Positions 22,132 through 30,425 of a stretch of 41,519 nucleotides of DNA are shown in pieces. The DNA lies in assembly GCA_024763365.1 (NCBI GenBank), contig JANTFO010000008.1, positions 1 to 41,519 of the forward strand, given 5' to 3'. The notes under the pieces were generated by a model. It searched no databases. It was not told where the DNA came from and saw nothing but the letters and a program-made list of their open reading frames with translations. A program made the position numbers and the translations under genes. Source of the DNA: Flavobacteriaceae bacterium. GTDB taxonomy: Bacteria > Bacteroidota > Bacteroidia > Flavobacteriales > Flavobacteriaceae. Numbering within the stretch: position 1 is the first letter of the stretch; every line of letters begins with the position of its first letter.

Positions 22132-24362
22132 GATTCAATATTTTTTGTTGGTTCTTCAGTTAAAATCGTTACAAAATTGCCTCGCAATCCAGTACCACCC
22201 ATAATAGGGTCTGTAAGTATTTTAGAGATCAATTTGGTATCACTGGCACCTTTACTATAGGCTCTGGTCAAGTTCTTGTTATTATGGCCAAATCCATGTA
22301 CCATATATATGGAGTCCCATCTAATACGTTCAGTCATTCTTACTTTAATAGGGAAAGTGGAGATGACCCCATCCTGGTTTTTTAACCAAACTTTTTGTCC
22401 GTAATGTAAGTTCCATTTTTTAGCTACACGTGGGTTAATCCACAACAAATTTTCATTTTTGAGTTCGTTTAAATAGGGATTATTAACTGTCTTGCTAAAG
22501 GTGTGCATAGGTGCTCTACCATAGATCATTCGTAGATAATTCTTAGGAGGACGTTCGTGTTCTTTATAAACAGGAAATGGTTCAAAACCGGCATCTTTCA
22601 GTTTTTGAGAATATAATTCAATTTTTCCGGAAGGTGTTTTGAACTTTTGTGTTGCTTTCTCGTCCATATAAAGATTTTTGGATCTTCGGTCGTAATTCTT
22701 CACACCCAAATGTTTCATTTCTTCGAGTGATGTACCTACATGTTCTAATTGCCACTTGATCACCTCTTCATAATCTTCGTAATCAAAATAATCTTGAAGG
22801 CCTAACCTTTCTCCGAGTTGTTTGGCCATCCACCAAGCAGGTTTGGATTGATATTTAGGTTTTACGGCTGGCATTCTTAGGGCAACCGAAGGTGTACGCC
22901 AAGAGGAATTTCTCAATTGGTCATATCGTTCCAGATAAGTACATTCTGGTAAGATAACATCTGCATAGCCTGTTATTTCCATTGGCATAGTATCTACTAC
23001 AACTAAAAATTCCAATTCGTTGATAGCGCTTTCTATAACAGCTCTTTCAGGAACCGATTTTGTCAAGTTTGTTCCGGCTACCATCCATGCTTTTACATGG
23101 TGTTCTTTCGTTTTTTCAATCAATGAAGCTTTGATTACATCACCAGTAACACCGTGATTAGCAAAAGGAAAATGATGACTTAAAGTATGTGCATCCCATT
23201 TTGGTTTTGGGTAAGGAGGTTGTGGATATTTTGGAATTCTCATTTTTTCACTAAAATAGAATCCTCCACGTCTACCCCAGGAACCCAGCAGGGCATTAAG
23301 GATAGCAATGGCTCGGGAACGTTGTGTATCATCACCATACCATACAACGTGTCTCCCGGGATGTACTATTGTAGATGGAGCTGAGATAGCCATTTCACGT
23401 GCTGATTTACGTATCATCTCCGGTTTGATATCTGTAATTGGATAAGCCCATTCCGGCGTAAACTGTCTGACGTGTTTTTTGAGCTCCTCAAATCCTGTAG
23501 TATTTTTTTCTACATATTCTTTATCGTATAATTCTTCATATATCAATACGTGCATCCATGAAAGTAATAATGCCATATCTGTGGACGGACGTATAGGAAG
23601 CCAGAATTTTGACTTATTGGCCACAGTAGAGAGACGAGGATCTACGGTAATGATCGAAACACCTTTATCAATAGCATCGGATAGCTCTTGCACTTGAGAG
23701 TTGTGCATGTTTTCACCGATATGCGAACCAATGAGCACGATACATTTAGCATCTCTTAAATCTGTATTCTCAGGTGAACCCGGTGGTTTTCCAAAAGTTA
23801 ATTTAAAACCTACATCGCGAGGGCCTCTACATTGTGCAAATGCAGGTTCTGCAATGGTGTTAGATCCGTATGCTTGAAATAAATGTGCAAAATGTTTTCC
23901 GGGAGAGCCATGTTTTAATAAGGCAAAACTTTCAGGGCCATGTTTTTCTTTGATCTCTTTCATCTTATTTGCTACAAGATCTAAAGCTTCTTCCCAACTA
24001 GCTTCTTTAAAAACTTGTTCTCCATCTTCTTCTATACGGACCAATGGGGTTTTGAGCCTGTCATCGTCATAATAGGCTCCTATACCTCCTGTGCCTCGTG
24101 GGCAAAGGCGTCCACGGTCTAATAGGTCATTTTTATTACCTTCCAGTTTTCTGATTTTTCCTGTTGCATCTACAAATGCCCAAGCTGCACATTTCCAAAA
24201 GCAGATGTCACAGTAGGTAGGTATTTTGGTTAATTTTTCATCATCAAGAGCCGGTTTTTTCTTGCCGAATATACCGGAGAGCGGAATTGTTGTGCTGGTT
24301 AATGCAACGCCTCCTGCACCAAGTGATGAAATTTTAATAAAATCACGCCTTGTGGTTTCCAT
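22128..24362 (-). CDS. Molybdopterin oxidoreductase catalytic subunit, PsrA/PhsA/SreA-like
   Basis: The 744-residue DMSO-reductase-family enzyme has a twin-arginine signal (TRRDFIKISSLGAGGVALTS) and an N-terminal [4Fe-4S] site (Cys51, Cys54, Cys58, Cys87). GRLCPRGTGG, SWEEALDLVANKM and a probable molybdenum ligand Cys178 (AQCRGPRD) follow. GSHIGENMHNSQVQELSDAI and the C-terminal ARVAKKWNLHYGQKVWLKN-type domain place it with polysulfide, thiosulfate and sulfur reductase subunits. The exact substrate is not readable, since PsrA, PhsA and SreA share these motifs. Because it is TAT-exported, catalysis is periplasmic. It is first of a five-gene operon. The company of rhodanese proteins argues for a sulfane-sulfur compound such as polysulfide or thiosulfate, in either direction. 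Confidence 0.92.
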   Translation of the reverse strand: METTRRDFIKISSLGAGGVALTSTTIPLSGIFGKKKPALDDEKLTKIPTYCDICFWKCAAWAFVDATGKIRKLEGNKNDLLDRGRLCPRGTGGIGAYYDDDRLKTPLVRIEEDGEQVFKEASWEEALDLVANKMKEIKEKHGPESFALLKHGSPGKHFAHLFQAYGSNTIAEPAFAQCRGPRDVGFKLTFGKPPGSPENTDLRDAKCIVLIGSHIGENMHNSQVQELSDAIDKGVSIITVDPRLSTVANKSKFWLPIRPSTDMALLLSWMHVLIYEELYDKEYVEKNTTGFEELKKHVRQFTPEWAYPITDIKPEMIRKSAREMAISAPSTIVHPGRHVVWYGDDTQRSRAIAILNALLGSWGRRGGFYFSEKMRIPKYPQPPYPKPKWDAHTLSHHFPFANHGVTGDVIKASLIEKTKEHHVKAWMVAGTNLTKSVPERAVIESAINELEFLVVVDTMPMEITGYADVILPECTYLERYDQLRNSSWRTPSVALRMPAVKPKYQSKPAWWMAKQLGERLGLQDYFDYEDYEEVIKWQLEHVGTSLEEMKHLGVKNYDRRSKNLYMDEKATQKFKTPSGKIELYSQKLKDAGFEPFPVYKEHERPPKNYLRMIYGRAPMHTFSKTVNNPYLNELKNENLLWINPRVAKKWNLHYGQKVWLKNQDGVISTFPIKVRMTERIRWDSIYMVHGFGHNNKNLTRAYSKGASDTKLISKILTDPIMGGTGLRGNFVTILTEEPTKNIES

Positions 24363-24592
24363 ATTCTTTATTGTTTAATTTTGTATGTTTAACTGTAGAT
24401 TGCTTCGTATATAAATAAGATTGATGTATACCTTCTTTTTCTTTGATAATATCAATCAATTTTGTGAATAGGAATAGAGATTTATTAAGTTTATCTATCA
24501 TGATGAATACCTAATCTATATACTATAGATTTATATAACTTATGCTCACTACGAAAGTGCTAAGAAATATGAGATCATCACAGACAATAAGA

Positions 24593-24606
24593 TTGATTAA
24601 AATCAA
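24593..24606. promoter_or_regulatory. Perfect FNR-type box upstream of the molybdoenzyme operon
   Basis: TTGAT-TAAA-ATCAA matches the FNR consensus exactly. It is 231 bases before the catalytic-subunit ATG, so class II activation would mean a leader of about 200 bases. Together with the site before the Crp/Fnr gene it suggests anaerobic or nitrosative control by that regulator or a relative. Confidence 0.55.
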
Positions 24607-24711
24607 TTTATTTATTGATGTTAGTGATTGATTGAATTGAAAATTTCTAAAAAAGAATGGTGATTCTTTAGGGTTTGAGTAGCGTAAAATGAAAAAAATT
24701 GGAGTGTATAA

Positions 24712-24740
24712 ATTATTCAATAATCTTTCAATTGAATAAT
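24712..24740 (-). terminator. A/T-rich hairpin after glmS
   Basis: ATTATTCAAT (24712-24721) and ATTGAATAAT (24731-24740) form a 10-bp stem with a 9-base loop, 29 bases beyond the glmS stop. It is likely the end of the glycogen-synthase-like/DUF4270/glmS transcript. Confidence 0.5.
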
Positions 24741-24769
24741 TAATGCTTAAAAATTAGGGGCAAAATTTA

Positions 24770-26626
24770 TTACTCTACAGTCACTGATTTGGCAAGGTTC
24801 CGAGGTTGGTCTACATTACAGTTGCGCATCACAGCTATATGGTAAGCCAAAAGCTGTAAAGGTATGGTTGTAAGTAATGGGCTTAAAGCTTCTACTGTTT
24901 CCGGAACTTCTATGATATGATCTGCCAAATCTCTAACGGTGGTATCACCTTCGGTTACAACGGCAATAATCTGGCCATGGCGAGATTTGATCTCTTGGAT
25001 ATTACTCACCACTTTTTCATAATGACCTTTACGTGTAGCGATAACTACAACAGGCATATTTTCATCTATAAGTGCAATTGGACCATGTTTCATTTCTGCA
25101 GCGGGATAACCCTCGGCATGGATGTAGGATATTTCTTTGAGTTTTAAGGCACCTTCAAGGGCAACCGGAAAATTATACCCTCGGCCTAGATATAAAAAAT
25201 TGGGAACATCTTGGTAAAGACTGGCTATTTGTTTGATATGCGTATCTTTATTCAATAGTTTTTCAACTTTCTTGGGTATTTGAGTTAATTCATGAATATA
25301 TGCTTGGTAATTAGGGCTACTTATATTTCCTTTAATTTTTCCTAATTTAAGAGATAGTAAGGAAAGAATTGTGATTTGTGTGGTAAAAGCTTTAGTAGAA
25401 GCCACACCAATTTCAGGGCCGGCATGCGTATAGGCACCTGCATGCACTTCTCTAGCTATAGAAGAGCCTACAACATTACAAATACCAAAAACAAATGCTC
25501 CTTTGGATTTGGCCATTTTTACTGCTGCCAACGTATCGGCCGTTTCTCCGGATTGAGAAATGGCAATGACTACATCTTTTTCTGTAATAATAGGGTTTCG
25601 GTATCTAAATTCAGAACCATATTCTACTTCCACGGGTATTCGGGCAATATCCTCAAACAAATATTCGGCAACTAAACCAGCATGCCATGAGGTGCCACAG
25701 GCGACAATAATAATACGGTTGGCATTAGTAAACCGTTCAATATGGTCATCTAAACCACCCATTTTGATTATACCTTTATTGGCTAAAAGTCTACCTCTAT
25801 AAGTATCTATGACGGCTTCGGGCTGTTCATAAATTTCTTTGAGCATAAAATGTTCATAGCCTCCTTTTTCAATTTGTTCTAAGCTCAATTGTAATTGTTG
25901 GATTGTAAAATCTTCAACCAATGTGTCATCATTAATCTTTCTTATTTTGATTTCTCTGTTAATTTTTACAATGCCAAGTTCACCGTCTTCCAGATAAATA
26001 GCATTTTTAGTATATTCAATAAAAGGAGTTGCATCTGAGGCAATAAAGAACTCAGCGTTATCTTTTCCTATTCCAATAGCGATAGGACTTCCTAACCGGG
26101 CAATCACTAATTCGTCGGGTTTTGTTTTGTCAAAAACCAATATAGCATAAGCGCCAATAACTTGTTTAAGTGCTAGTTGCACAGCTTTCCCCAATTTACA
26201 TTTTTCCTGATCTTTAATTTCTTCGATCAGATTTATTAATACCTCTGTGTCTGTATCGCTGTGGAAAGTATAACCTCTTTTAACTAATTCTTCTTTAATG
26301 GTATCATAGTTTTCTATAATGCCATTGTGGACAATGACTAAATTTTTTGATTGTGATAAATGTGGATGAGAATTGACATGGTTTGGCACTCCGTGTGTGG
26401 CCCATCTGGTATGTCCAAAACCGATTTTTCCATCACCGGATATTTCTGAAGTCACTTTGTTTTCAAGGTCGCTTACTTTTCCTTTGGTTTTAGAAAGTTG
26501 GATATTTTGCCCATCATATAGTACGACCCCTGCACTATCATAGCCTCTATATTCTAATCTTTTTAAACCTTGAATGATAATCGGGTAGGCGTCCCGATAG
26601 CCAATATAACCGGTAATTCCACACAT
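24770..26626 (-). CDS. glmS: Glutamine-fructose-6-phosphate aminotransferase (isomerizing)
   Basis: GlmS makes glucosamine-6-phosphate from fructose-6-phosphate and glutamine, the first step to UDP-GlcNAc for peptidoglycan and lipid A. The 618 residues hold an N-terminal glutaminase with Cys2 as nucleophile (MCGITGYIGYRDAYPIII, RGYDSAGV, GHTRWATHG). Two SIS sugar-isomerase domains follow (ACGTSWHAGLVAEY, SQSGETADTLAA, and GRGYNFPVALEGALKLKEIS). The C-terminus ends in the canonical LAKSVTVE. It begins 3 bases after the DUF4270 gene. I saw no glmS ribozyme upstream, as expected outside Firmicutes. Confidence 0.98.
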   Translation of the reverse strand: MCGITGYIGYRDAYPIIIQGLKRLEYRGYDSAGVVLYDGQNIQLSKTKGKVSDLENKVTSEISGDGKIGFGHTRWATHGVPNHVNSHPHLSQSKNLVIVHNGIIENYDTIKEELVKRGYTFHSDTDTEVLINLIEEIKDQEKCKLGKAVQLALKQVIGAYAILVFDKTKPDELVIARLGSPIAIGIGKDNAEFFIASDATPFIEYTKNAIYLEDGELGIVKINREIKIRKINDDTLVEDFTIQQLQLSLEQIEKGGYEHFMLKEIYEQPEAVIDTYRGRLLANKGIIKMGGLDDHIERFTNANRIIIVACGTSWHAGLVAEYLFEDIARIPVEVEYGSEFRYRNPIITEKDVVIAISQSGETADTLAAVKMAKSKGAFVFGICNVVGSSIAREVHAGAYTHAGPEIGVASTKAFTTQITILSLLSLKLGKIKGNISSPNYQAYIHELTQIPKKVEKLLNKDTHIKQIASLYQDVPNFLYLGRGYNFPVALEGALKLKEISYIHAEGYPAAEMKHGPIALIDENMPVVVIATRKGHYEKVVSNIQEIKSRHGQIIAVVTEGDTTVRDLADHIIEVPETVEALSPLLTTIPLQLLAYHIAVMRNCNVDQPRNLAKSVTVE

Positions 26627-26629
26627 TTT

Positions 26630-28255
26630 TTATTGATTCAATTCGGTGTAATAAATTTCTAGTTTTGCGCTACTCTCTTCTGTCAAAGGTAGGTTGCCTT
26701 TCAAAACAACACCTTTTGGATTGGTGTCAATATTATCAAACTTTTCATCAAAGGTGGTTGTGTTAACCGCGTCCTTAGCATCATATACTTTAATGCCTAA
26801 ATCTTTAAGTTCAACATCACTATCTGTATTACAGAGTTCTCGAATGTAATCGGTGATTTTGAAAACATACTCTACTGGTTGGTCATCATCATCCCTCACT
26901 AAGTAACCTCCTAAGTTGCCGAATGATATATTTGGAAGAGCATCCAAAATTTGCTCATTCTGCTCTTCATCTATCAAATATAAATATAGACGTTCGGGAA
27001 CAGGGATAGTTGCGTCATAATCCTCAATATAAAGATGTATGTTAGCTTCGGTGATTAGCCAATTGTTTTCACGAATTGTTTGCAGTTCGTCAGGTATGCC
27101 ATTATTGTCCGTATCATCACCAAAAAGTTTAATCACGCCTTGCGCACCACTTGTCCCTTGTACATAGATTTGTTCATTTCCGTTTTCAGTATCGGAGTTA
27201 TCAATATTGGCTTGAATACCGGCACTGGTTTGCTCTCTGTCAAAAAGGTTGACCTTCACTCCTGAAAAATTTAGTTTTAGGTTTTCAGGATTTCTAACGG
27301 TGACACCTTCTTCTCCAGTAACCCCATTTCCATCTAGATCTTCGTCTTCCGCTTCGTCAGCGGTTTCATTATTAGAGTAATATATAGTGACCATTGCATT
27401 ATTAAAATCTAAGAAGAATAAAGATCCATTATTAGGCATATTTTCAATAGCTTCAAAATACAATCCTCTGAAAAAGTGTTGAAAATTGGCATTACTTGCA
27501 AAGTAAGTAGCTCCTTGATTATCTAAAAATTTTTCTTTAAAAACATTTTTATTTAAAGGAATTTTTAGCGAAGGAATCACACTTTCTCCCTTGATGGTAT
27601 CTTTTTGATAAATCTCTTTTTCTGATAAATCTGGATATAAGGGATATTTATACCGGTTGATAATACTCATGGTATCATTAGCATTGGGTACAAATAAATT
27701 TGAAAATAACAAATCTGATTTAATAAATAATTCGTCATCGTTACTGTAATATTTTTTTTCTATAGTTGGATCATCAGGATCTAAACTATGCAAATAAGTT
27801 CCTAATTCATATACATTAAGTATAAATTTCCCATCTCCATATTGCCAAAGCGAATCAATGGTAAATTGTGGCAATCCGGCTTCATTATCTTCTCCCTGCG
27901 TATATAGATATGGGATTTCAACTAACACACTGTCAATCACAGGAGCTGCCCCATAATCTGTATTCGTTTCTGAAAGATTTAACTGGGTAACAAAGGAAGA
28001 TTCCAATCGGCCAAAAATTTCATTTTCATCACGTTGCACGCCGAGTTGGTAATAACTAAGATTATTGGTTTGGGTTCTTTCAATATTTTTAGAATAGGCA
28101 ATGAGGTTAGAAATATATTGTTTTGATTCAAATATATTATCATCAACTATAGAAGTGCCTATATTTTCAAAATCTTTTTCACAGGCAATAAAAGCGATAA
28201 CAGCAGCCAAAAAAATGATCCATTTTTGAGGGCTAATCAAGGTGTTTTTAATCAT
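26630..28255 (-). CDS. DUF4270 lipoprotein
   Basis: The 541-residue protein has a lipoprotein signal (WIIFLAAVIAFIA-C, lipid Cys about 25) and the DUF4270 layout known only from Bacteroidota: an N-terminal DFENIGTSIVDDNIFESK, a YYQLGVQRDENEIFGRLESS segment, and long beta-rich stretches. An acidic insert at about 300 (ADEAEDEDLDGNGVTGEEG) and a second Asp-rich run (DDTDNNGIPDELQT) look like calcium-binding loops. The function is unknown; the signal places it at a membrane surface. It lies between the glycogen-synthase-like gene (7 bases) and glmS (3 bases), a conserved Bacteroidota arrangement as far as I recall. Confidence 0.88.
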   Translation of the reverse strand: MIKNTLISPQKWIIFLAAVIAFIACEKDFENIGTSIVDDNIFESKQYISNLIAYSKNIERTQTNNLSYYQLGVQRDENEIFGRLESSFVTQLNLSETNTDYGAAPVIDSVLVEIPYLYTQGEDNEAGLPQFTIDSLWQYGDGKFILNVYELGTYLHSLDPDDPTIEKKYYSNDDELFIKSDLLFSNLFVPNANDTMSIINRYKYPLYPDLSEKEIYQKDTIKGESVIPSLKIPLNKNVFKEKFLDNQGATYFASNANFQHFFRGLYFEAIENMPNNGSLFFLDFNNAMVTIYYSNNETADEAEDEDLDGNGVTGEEGVTVRNPENLKLNFSGVKVNLFDREQTSAGIQANIDNSDTENGNEQIYVQGTSGAQGVIKLFGDDTDNNGIPDELQTIRENNWLITEANIHLYIEDYDATIPVPERLYLYLIDEEQNEQILDALPNISFGNLGGYLVRDDDDQPVEYVFKITDYIRELCNTDSDVELKDLGIKVYDAKDAVNTTTFDEKFDNIDTNPKGVVLKGNLPLTEESSAKLEIYYTELNQ

Positions 28256-28262
28256 TTAACTA

Positions 28263-29081
28263 TTAATTAGAAATATTTATGAATTCTTGTTGAAAAAATT
28301 CACTATACACTTTTTCCATATCTTCAGGGGCATGGTATTCCATACTTGGTTTTTCATGTGTAGAAACGTATTCTTTAATTTCTTTTGATATATTATCACT
28401 ACCATAAATGATAAAGTCTGAATAGTCTACAGCAATCTTTTGAAGGTTTGAAAAAGTAGATTTACGGATGTTTGTCAGTTTTTCTTCTTCTATATTGTCA
28501 AAAGTGATTTTTTTAATTAGGGTTTTACTGAGTTCGCCTTTAAATGTATCATTATATAATGAAGTTACGACCACACTATCTTTGAATAAGGCATCAGTTT
28601 TAAAATAGGTTTTTAAATATAAAGGGATTAGCGAACTAATCCAGCCGTGTAACATAATGATATCTGGAGCCCAGTTTAATTTTTTGACAGTGCTTATCAC
28701 TCCTTTGGTAAAAAATATCATTCTTTCGTCATTGTCTTCAAAAAGCTTTCCTTTATCATCAGTAAAGATAGCTTTGCGTTTAAATAAATCATCGTTATCG
28801 ATGAAATATACTTGCATTCTTTCTTTAGGTATAGAGGCCACTTTAATCACCAAAGGCACATCTATATCGTCAATAATTAAATTAACACCTGATAATCTGA
28901 TGACTTCATGTAGCTGGTGTCTACGCTCATTGATCACCCCAAATCGAGGCATAAAAACCCTGGTTTGCAAATCATTAGCGTTAGCGATTTTTGCTGACTC
29001 AAAAGCCCGAAAAGAAATTTCAGATTCGGGTAAATAAGGCATTACTTCAGAAGAGATTATTAATACTTTTTTGTCCATCAT
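28263..29081 (-). CDS. Short glycogen-synthase-like protein (GT5 catalytic-domain half only)
   Basis: The 272 residues match the N-terminal half of starch/glycogen synthase: KKVLIISSEVMPYLPESEIS, then ADIIMLHGW-type IIMLHGWISSLIPLYLKT. It lacks the second Rossmann domain, which should carry much of the ADP-glucose site. The usual K-x-G-G-L motif at the N-terminus is replaced by PESEISFRAF. It is therefore doubtful as a working glycogen synthase, though databases usually name it so. It leads a three-gene operon with DUF4270 and glmS, divergent from panC, which hints at an envelope rather than a storage role. Confidence 0.75.
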   Translation of the reverse strand: MMDKKVLIISSEVMPYLPESEISFRAFESAKIANANDLQTRVFMPRFGVINERRHQLHEVIRLSGVNLIIDDIDVPLVIKVASIPKERMQVYFIDNDDLFKRKAIFTDDKGKLFEDNDERMIFFTKGVISTVKKLNWAPDIIMLHGWISSLIPLYLKTYFKTDALFKDSVVVTSLYNDTFKGELSKTLIKKITFDNIEEEKLTNIRKSTFSNLQKIAVDYSDFIIYGSDNISKEIKEYVSTHEKPSMEYHAPEDMEKVYSEFFQQEFINISN

Positions 29082-29122
29082 AATTCCACATTGCTTTTTG
29101 GTCCAACGATAACTCCAGACTA

Positions 29123-29130
29123 CAAAAGTA
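29123..29130 (-). promoter_or_regulatory. -7 box for the glycogen-synthase-like/DUF4270/glmS operon
   Basis: TACTTTTG on the minus strand fits TAnnTTTG, 42 bases before the first gene. No clear -33 is seen. Confidence 0.5.
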
Positions 29131-29163
29131 CAATAATTTAATATCTTTTTCGGCTTTAATGCT

Positions 29164-29171
29164 TATGTTTG
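29164..29171 (+). promoter_or_regulatory. -7 box for panC
   Basis: TATGTTTG fits TAnnTTTG and lies 21 bases before the panC ATG. No clear -33 is seen. Confidence 0.5.
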
Positions 29172-29191
29172 TGGGCTTTTAACAAAATATT

Positions 29192-30046
29192 ATGCAGGTA
29201 TTTAGAAAGATAGAAAGCTTACAAATGGCGTTACATTTATTGCCTAAAACTGCTTCAGTAGGTTTTGTTCCAACGATGGGAGCCTTACATGAAGGGCATA
29301 TATCTTTGATCAAAAAATCTAAAGAAATCGCCACAAGAACGATAGTTAGTATTTTTGTAAATCCTACTCAGTTTGACAAGGCCGAAGATCTGGAAAATTA
29401 TCCCATCACGATCCAATCAGACTTAAGAAAATTACAGGAGGCCGGTTGTGATTATATTTTTATTCCTGATGTTAAAGAAATGTACGGTGATGATGTAGCT
29501 TCTGTATCTTATGATTTCAAAGAATTAGATAAAGTGATGGAGGGCGCGCATAGGCATGGACATTTTGAAGGAGTTGCCACTATCGTTTTGAAGTTATTTG
29601 AAGTTGTACAACCGAATTACGCTTTTTTTGGTGAAAAAGATTTTCAGCAGTTACAGATCATTCGTCATTTAGTAAAGGATCATGATTTATCCTTGGAAAT
29701 AATTGGCGTTCCCATTTTTAGAGAAGATGATGGATTGGCTATGAGTTCAAGAAATGCCAGATTAACGGTATTACACCGTAAAGAAGCACCTTTTATTTTT
29801 AAAACCCTACAAAAAGCTAAAAGAATTTTTGGCACAAAAAGTGTAAAAGAAACTATGGATTGGGTTTATGATCAATTTGAGCGACATCCACATTTGGACT
29901 TAGAATATTTTTCTATTGCGGAAGAAGAAAGCCTGCAGCCTGCCAAGCCGGAAGCTAATAAAAAAGATGTTAAAAAAAAGTATAGAGCTTTTATCGCTGT
30001 TTATGCCGGAAAAATTAGGTTGATTGACAATATTGCCCTCTATTAA
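29192..30046 (+). CDS. panC: Pantothenate synthetase
   Basis: PanC joins pantoate and beta-alanine with ATP to make pantothenate, the coenzyme A precursor. The 284 residues show the full motif set: FVPTMGALHEGHISLIKKS with the HxGH nucleotide site, SIFVNPTQFDKAEDLENYP, GHFEGVATIVLKLFEVVQP, YAFFGEKDFQQLQII, and the MSSRNARLT loop. The length fits the family. It is followed after 24 bases by panD, which makes its beta-alanine substrate, so the pair is an operon. Confidence 0.98.
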   Translation: MQVFRKIESLQMALHLLPKTASVGFVPTMGALHEGHISLIKKSKEIATRTIVSIFVNPTQFDKAEDLENYPITIQSDLRKLQEAGCDYIFIPDVKEMYGDDVASVSYDFKELDKVMEGAHRHGHFEGVATIVLKLFEVVQPNYAFFGEKDFQQLQIIRHLVKDHDLSLEIIGVPIFREDDGLAMSSRNARLTVLHRKEAPFIFKTLQKAKRIFGTKSVKETMDWVYDQFERHPHLDLEYFSIAEEESLQPAKPEANKKDVKKKYRAFIAVYAGKIRLIDNIALY

Positions 30047-30070
30047 TGTTAAAAATAGTACTTTTGCCCT

Positions 30071-30421
30071 ATGCAGATTCAAGTTTTAAAATCGAAAATT
30101 CATCGTGTACATGTTACCGGAGCTGAGCTAAATTATATAGGCAGCATCACCATTGATGAGGATTTGATGAATGCCGCTAATATCATCGAAGGTGAGCGTG
30201 TACAGATAGTCAATGTCAATAATGGAGAACGCTTGGAAACTTATGTAATTCCGGGTCCTAGAAATTCTGGTGAGATTACCTTAAACGGTCCTGCAGCCAG
30301 AAAAGTTCAAAAAGGTGATGTGGTAATCATCATTTCTTATGCTTTTATGGAAATAGAAGAAGCCAAGCGATATACGCCCACCGTCATTTTTCCTGATTCT
30401 TCATCAAATCTTTTGAAATAG
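30071..30421 (+). CDS. panD: Aspartate 1-decarboxylase (pyruvoyl-dependent)
   Basis: PanD turns aspartate into beta-alanine for PanC. The 116-residue proenzyme has the self-cleavage site at Gly24-Ser25 ([15 protein letters not shown]), which creates the pyruvoyl group, plus a conserved [12 protein letters not shown] and [21 protein letters not shown]. The length and motifs are standard. It is second in the panC-panD operon, with a membrane-protein gene 4 bases on. Confidence 0.98.
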   Translation: MQIQVLKSKIHRVHVTGAELNYIGSITIDEDLMNAANIIEGERVQIVNVNNGERLETYVIPGPRNSGEITLNGPAARKVQKGDVVIIISYAFMEIEEAKRYTPTVIFPDSSSNLLK

Positions 30422-30425
30422 ATCA

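Larger units (their letters stand above)
24363..24769. other. 407-base gene-free region between glmS and the molybdoenzyme gene
   Basis: The region is very A/T-rich. It holds an A/T hairpin after glmS, a perfect FNR-type box, a 13-bp palindrome TTGATAATATCAA (24443-24455, same half-sites with spacing 3), and the promoter of the psr-like operon, whose -7 box I cannot place with confidence. A 65-codon frame on the minus strand (24523-24720) shows no family resemblance and is probably not a gene. Confidence 0.7.

Noticed and set aside
24443-24455. TTGATAATATCAA as a second FNR site
   Set aside because: The half-sites are right, but the spacing is 3 instead of 4 bases. I mention it as a possible alternative but do not annotate it as a site.
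24523-24720. 65-codon minus-strand frame in the glmS to molybdoenzyme gap
   Set aside because: It has A/T-driven composition with no recognisable motif or signal, and it overlaps the FNR-type box.
26627-26700. glmS ribozyme upstream of glmS
   Set aside because: The region is coding sequence of the DUF4270 gene and only 3 bases separate the genes. No ribozyme-like structure was seen.
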